This document shows, piece by piece, positions 23,250-25,508 of a DNA stretch of 25,508 nucleotides. The stretch's first letter is position 1. Each line of letters starts with the position of its first letter. Source of the stretch: T3Sed10-241 sp036796255 (GTDB taxonomy: Bacteria; Bacteroidota; Bacteroidia; Flavobacteriales_D; Cryomorphaceae); the NCBI GenBank assembly GCA_036796255.1, contig DAIRDH010000044.1, positions 1 to 25,508 on the forward strand, in the 5' to 3' direction. Both the position numbers and the translations under genes were made by a program. The notes beneath the pieces were generated by a model. The model saw only the letters and a program-made list of their open reading frames with translations. It did no database searches and was not told the origin of the DNA.

Positions 23250-23578
23250 TCGCCACCACGCCCAATCCACCCTATTACGCCGTCATTTTCACTTCACAGC
23301 GCACCGAGGACGATGATGGCTACGCTGCCATGGCTGAAGCGATGGCGAAACTGGCAGCGCAACAGGAAGGCTATCTCGGTATGGAATCGGCACGTGATGG
23401 CTTGGGAATCACCGTGTCCTATTGGCGCGATTTGGACAGCATCCGCAAGTGGAAAATGCAAGCGGATCATCTTCAGGCGCAGGCCCTGGGCAAGTCGCAA
23501 TGGTATGCAGCCTATAAAGTACGGATTGCGAAAGTGGAACGCGAATACGGCTTTGAAAAAGTGCCGCAATTGGAGTAA
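23246..23578 (+). CDS. Antibiotic biosynthesis monooxygenase (ABM) domain protein
   Basis: 110 residues with a single ABM ferredoxin-like domain: YYAVIFTSQRTEDDDGYAAMAEAMAKLAAQQEGYLGMES, then GLGITVSYWRDLDSIRKWKMQADH and QWYAAYKVRIAKVERE. The WKMQADHLQAQ stretch with His and Trp is typical. ABM proteins include cofactor-free monooxygenases and heme-degrading enzymes; most short members are unassigned. Coupled to the methyltransferase by an ATGA overlap. Confidence 0.88.
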   Translation: MIATTPNPPYYAVIFTSQRTEDDDGYAAMAEAMAKLAAQQEGYLGMESARDGLGITVSYWRDLDSIRKWKMQADHLQAQALGKSQWYAAYKVRIAKVEREYGFEKVPQLE

Positions 23579-23582
23579 AGTA

Positions 23583-23645
23583 AAATAGGCAAGGGGCTTA
23601 TTGTACTTTTTGGTGCCCAAAGTATAATGAGGATAAAGCCTATTG
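23583..23645. repeat. Nested inverted repeats in the ABM-WYL intergenic region
   Basis: Outer arms AATAGGC/GCCTATT enclose an imperfect hairpin of about 12 bp (23600-23628, ATTGTACTTT..TTGG / CCAA..AGTATAAT with a T bulge). A further GTACAATA at about 23663 is complementary to TATTGTAC in the first hairpin, giving a competing fold. The region is 264 nt between ABM stop and the TTG start of the regulator. Confidence 0.5.
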
Positions 23646-23691
23646 GACTTTAACGGTCGTTTAGTACAATAGCACGACCACCATCCCGGTG

Positions 23692-23704
23692 TTGACAATG
23701 TCAA
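23692..23704. promoter_or_regulatory. Short palindrome TTGAC-AAT-GTCAA
   Basis: A perfect 5-bp inverted repeat with a 3-nt centre, 139 nt upstream of the WYL regulator start. It may be an operator, possibly autoregulatory; only symmetry supports this. Confidence 0.25.
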
Positions 23705-23842
23705 TCATCGTCCTGATTTGCAACCTCTATCCCTTGCTCTTTGCCATTCCAGCATTCGGAGGATCAATTTTTGCCGTAAGGCTGCAAAATAGCTCGCTTC
23801 CGCAAAATCCCTCTAAATTAGCGCCTCCTCAATACCGCCACA

Positions 23843-24796
23843 TTGAACCGATTCGACCGCATCGTAGCCACACTTATCCACCTCCAGTCGCGGCAGGTGG
23901 TCACTGCGCAGGATATGGCTACCCGATTTGGCGTAAGCCTGCGCACCATATACCGCGATATGCGCACCCTGGAAGAGGCGGGCGTGCCCATATGCGGCGA
24001 GGCGGGCGCGGGCTATTCCATCGTGGAGGGCTACCGCTTGCCCCCGGTGATGTTTACCCGCGAGGAGGCCTCAAGCTTCGTAGCCGCCGAGAAGTTGATG
24101 CAGAAATTTACGGATACAAATCTGCGCGGGCACTATGCATCGGCCATGTACAAGGTAAAGAGCATCCTGAAGGGAGCAGACAAGGCCTTGATTACCGCGC
24201 TGGAATCGAACATTGACATTCGCTCCCACCACCGTCCATTCAATGCCGCCGTCCCCAACGCCCTGGAGCTGCTGTTGCGCGGCATAGGTGAGCAACTTTG
24301 CCTGCGCCTGCATTACAAAAGCATTGATGCGAAGTCAGCGCAAGCACGCGTGGTAGAACCCATTGGCATTTTTCATGAAAATGGATTTTGGTACCTGCTG
24401 GCGTGGTGCCAATTGCGGGCTGATTACAGGCACTTTCGCGCCGACCGCATCCAGCAGATTGCCATTGAGGCATCGGACTTCAGCCGCAAGCATGCCAGCA
24501 TGACTGAATTGAGAAAGCGGGAAGCCAGCTGCACAAGCCCTGAAAGGGTGGTGATTCGCATCGACAAATCCATTGTGCGCTACATGGCCTCAGCCAAATA
24601 CTATTTTGGTTTTGAAAGCGAGGAAGACAAAGGCGATATGGTGGAAATGACCTTCATGGTGGACGACGCCGAAGAGGGTTTTCCGCGCTGGCTGATTTCC
24701 TATGGCGATCACTGCCATATTATTTCACCCGAGACCTTGAAGGAGCGTGTGGCCGAAATTGCTAAAGGAGTCAGCTCGAGGTTGCTAAGGTCATGA
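23843..24796 (+). CDS. YafY-type HTH/WYL-domain transcriptional regulator (TTG start)
   Basis: 317 residues. N-terminal winged HTH_11 (NRFDRIVATLIHLQSRQVVTAQDMATRFGVSLRTIYRDMRTLEEAG, about residues 2-50), then GEAGAGYSIVEGYRLPPVMFT, and a WYL domain (LHYKSIDAKSAQARVVEPIGIFHENGFWYLLAWCQLRADYRHFRADRI, about 165-215) followed by a WCX-type C-terminus. The WYL domain senses small ligands or nucleic acids and often controls stress or phage-defence genes. The TTG at 23843 is chosen because homologues begin at MNRFDRI; no ATG upstream in frame fits. No obvious target gene is adjacent. Confidence 0.92.
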   Translation: MNRFDRIVATLIHLQSRQVVTAQDMATRFGVSLRTIYRDMRTLEEAGVPICGEAGAGYSIVEGYRLPPVMFTREEASSFVAAEKLMQKFTDTNLRGHYASAMYKVKSILKGADKALITALESNIDIRSHHRPFNAAVPNALELLLRGIGEQLCLRLHYKSIDAKSAQARVVEPIGIFHENGFWYLLAWCQLRADYRHFRADRIQQIAIEASDFSRKHASMTELRKREASCTSPERVVIRIDKSIVRYMASAKYYFGFESEEDKGDMVEMTFMVDDAEEGFPRWLISYGDHCHIISPETLKERVAEIAKGVSSRLLRS

Positions 24797-24869
24797 TTTG
24801 AGAATGGTTTTAAGGCTGCCAAAGGATTCTCTTCGAAATCTGGGCGTCAACATTGATAAAAGCGGTCAG

Positions 24870-24909
24870 GCCTTTGTAGGGACGGGGCATGCCCCGTCCC
24901 TACAAAGGC
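24870..24909. repeat. Perfect 40-bp palindrome, GTAGGGACGGGGC type
   Basis: A perfect inverted repeat centred between 24889 and 24890; arm GCCTTTGTAGGGACGGGGCA is 20 nt. Palindromes with a GTAGGGACG...CGTCCCTAC core are familiar as dispersed, high-copy intergenic repeats in many bacteria (recalled). It lies between convergent genes (WYL regulator and VapB-like), the usual place for such elements, and could also terminate transcription. Confidence 0.9.
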
Positions 24910-25064
24910 TGATACATCCCTTGCGCCAGCCCTGCACAGTCGCAGTTGTCAGGCAGTCTGTCGGCGCTATGAACCGGCTCGCATTACCCTCACACGTTCT
25001 TCCTCACCTGAGTTGTATACGCTGACTCCTGTTTTCGACACTTTTATATTCCTCTTTATGGCCG

Positions 25065-25256
25065 TCAGTCCCTCCGCATTTCATCAAGATCCCCCTCCCA
25101 GGGAAGCTTTCCCCGCAATGCTGTGAGCTCACTTTGTCGCGTCAATTTTATCATCAACCTCAAGGCCTGTTCCACGGTTTCATCCGCGCTCGAAAGTCCT
25201 GAAAGCTGCATTGCTTCCTGAATGAGTGTGTCGTTGATGGAGATTTTTGTTTTCAT
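25065..25256 (-). CDS. VapB-like antitoxin (type II TA), no adjacent toxin seen
   Basis: 63 residues: MKTKISINDTLIQEAMQLSG (ribbon-helix-helix-like DNA-binding part), then SSADETVEQALRLMIKLTRQ and LTALRGKLPWEGDLDEMRRD at the C-terminus, where RGKLxWEGDL is the typical VapB toxin-binding tail. The partner VapC normally follows directly downstream; I found no PIN-domain frame on the minus strand between 25064 and the palindrome. It lies 15 nt after the DtxR-family gene, so it may be cotranscribed with it. Confidence 0.85.
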   Translation of the reverse strand: MKTKISINDTLIQEAMQLSGLSSADETVEQALRLMIKLTRQSELTALRGKLPWEGDLDEMRRD

Positions 25257-25271
25257 GTGCCTGCTGTTTCG

Positions 25272-25508
25272 TTAATTGATTCTCGCAATGGAGTTTATCC
25301 CCTTCACCACCAAAATATTCTCAGCAATCTTTTCAGATACGTACTGCTCTTTTCCCCCCACTTTGAGCTGCATCGATCCATCAAAAGGCAAGATTTCAAC
25401 CACCTCCACATCATTGTCGAGCACCAGGTTGTGCCGCTCGAGGTAGTCGAGCAGGTCTTTGCCATCGTGCTTCACAGCGGTGATGGTGCCGCGGTCGCCG
25501 GTTTTGAG
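25272..25508 (-). CDS. DtxR-family metal-dependent regulator, C-terminal part (5' end outside window)
   Basis: The frame is open to the right edge. It reads LKTGDRGTITAVKHDGKDLL then DYLERHNLVLDNDVEVVEILPFDGSMQLKV and YVSEKIAENILV. This is the FeoA/SH3-like C-terminal domain that follows the HTH and dimerisation domains in DtxR/MntR regulators, which sense Fe or Mn and repress metal uptake genes. The HTH is not in the window, so metal and target are unknown. The apparent ATG at 25475 is internal. Confidence 0.88.
   Translation of the reverse strand, partial: LKTGDRGTITAVKHDGKDLLDYLERHNLVLDNDVEVVEILPFDGSMQLKVGGKEQYVSEKIAENILVVKGINSIARIN

Noticed and set aside
23689..24216. 175-codon frame overlapping the WYL regulator start
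   Set aside because: Proline- and arginine-rich shadow; the TTG-initiated frame holds the full HTH and WYL domains.
24798..25025. 75-codon plus-strand frame across the palindrome
   Set aside because: It runs through the repeat and has no recognisable features or start context.

Overview
The window looks like a chromosomal segment of a member of the Bacteroidota, probably a Flavobacteriales-like lineage with roughly balanced GC. Evidence: a large-form IspG, the FtsX - DUF3098 - UppP - TruB run typical of this phylum, a Fic protein with an AbiEi-like N-terminal domain, and promoter -7 elements of the Bacteroidota type TAnnTTTG, several of them almost touching the start codon. Genes are packed tightly: at least eight junctions are 4-nt ATGA overlaps, which suggests wide use of translational coupling.

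Layout. 1-2123: 3' part of ispG, overlapped by a small Rossmann-fold protein. 2153-2452: small unknown protein on the minus strand. 2674-5358: ftsX, DUF3098, uppP, truB (division, undecaprenyl phosphate recycling, tRNA pseudouridylation). 5455-6483: a zinc-less MDR quinone reductase. 6622-9910 (minus): a likely copper locus with a Cys-rich membrane-anchored small protein, an MbnP-like lipoprotein, an MbnH-like diheme lipoprotein and an outer-membrane beta-barrel candidate, the last three joined by 4-nt overlaps. 10072-12127 (minus): an Lrp/AsnC regulator, an APS/PAPS reductase (cysH) and an SDR epimerase, all coupled by 4-nt overlaps. 12243-12472 (plus): a promoter, an odd class II tRNA-like gene and a strong terminator, divergent from the Lrp gene. 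12588-13307: a dispersed-repeat-like element and a secreted unknown protein; then asnS.

14884-15051 is a strictly 24-bp periodic degenerate repeat array that runs into the 5' end of a broken fic gene (no start codon, in-frame TGA). 16952-18214: a polytopic membrane protein. 18432-19687: DinB-like protein, unknown small protein, VOC protein. A 23-bp hairpin separates these from an AAA/DUF4143 ATPase. 21028-22397: a two-domain Ada (AraC plus methyltransferase) overlapped by an SRPBCC protein. 22590-23578: methyltransferase plus antibiotic-biosynthesis-monooxygenase-like protein. 23843-24796: YafY-type WYL regulator with a TTG start. 24870-24909: a perfect 40-bp palindrome. The right end holds an apparently toxin-less VapB-like antitoxin and the C-terminal part of a DtxR-family metal regulator.

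Most of the window is ordinary housekeeping. The parts that merit attention are the MbnP/MbnH copper locus with its Cys-rich companion, the tRNA-like gene divergent from the Lrp-cysH-epimerase operon, and the 24-bp array beside the decayed fic gene. All functional calls rest on reading motifs by eye; no database search was run.
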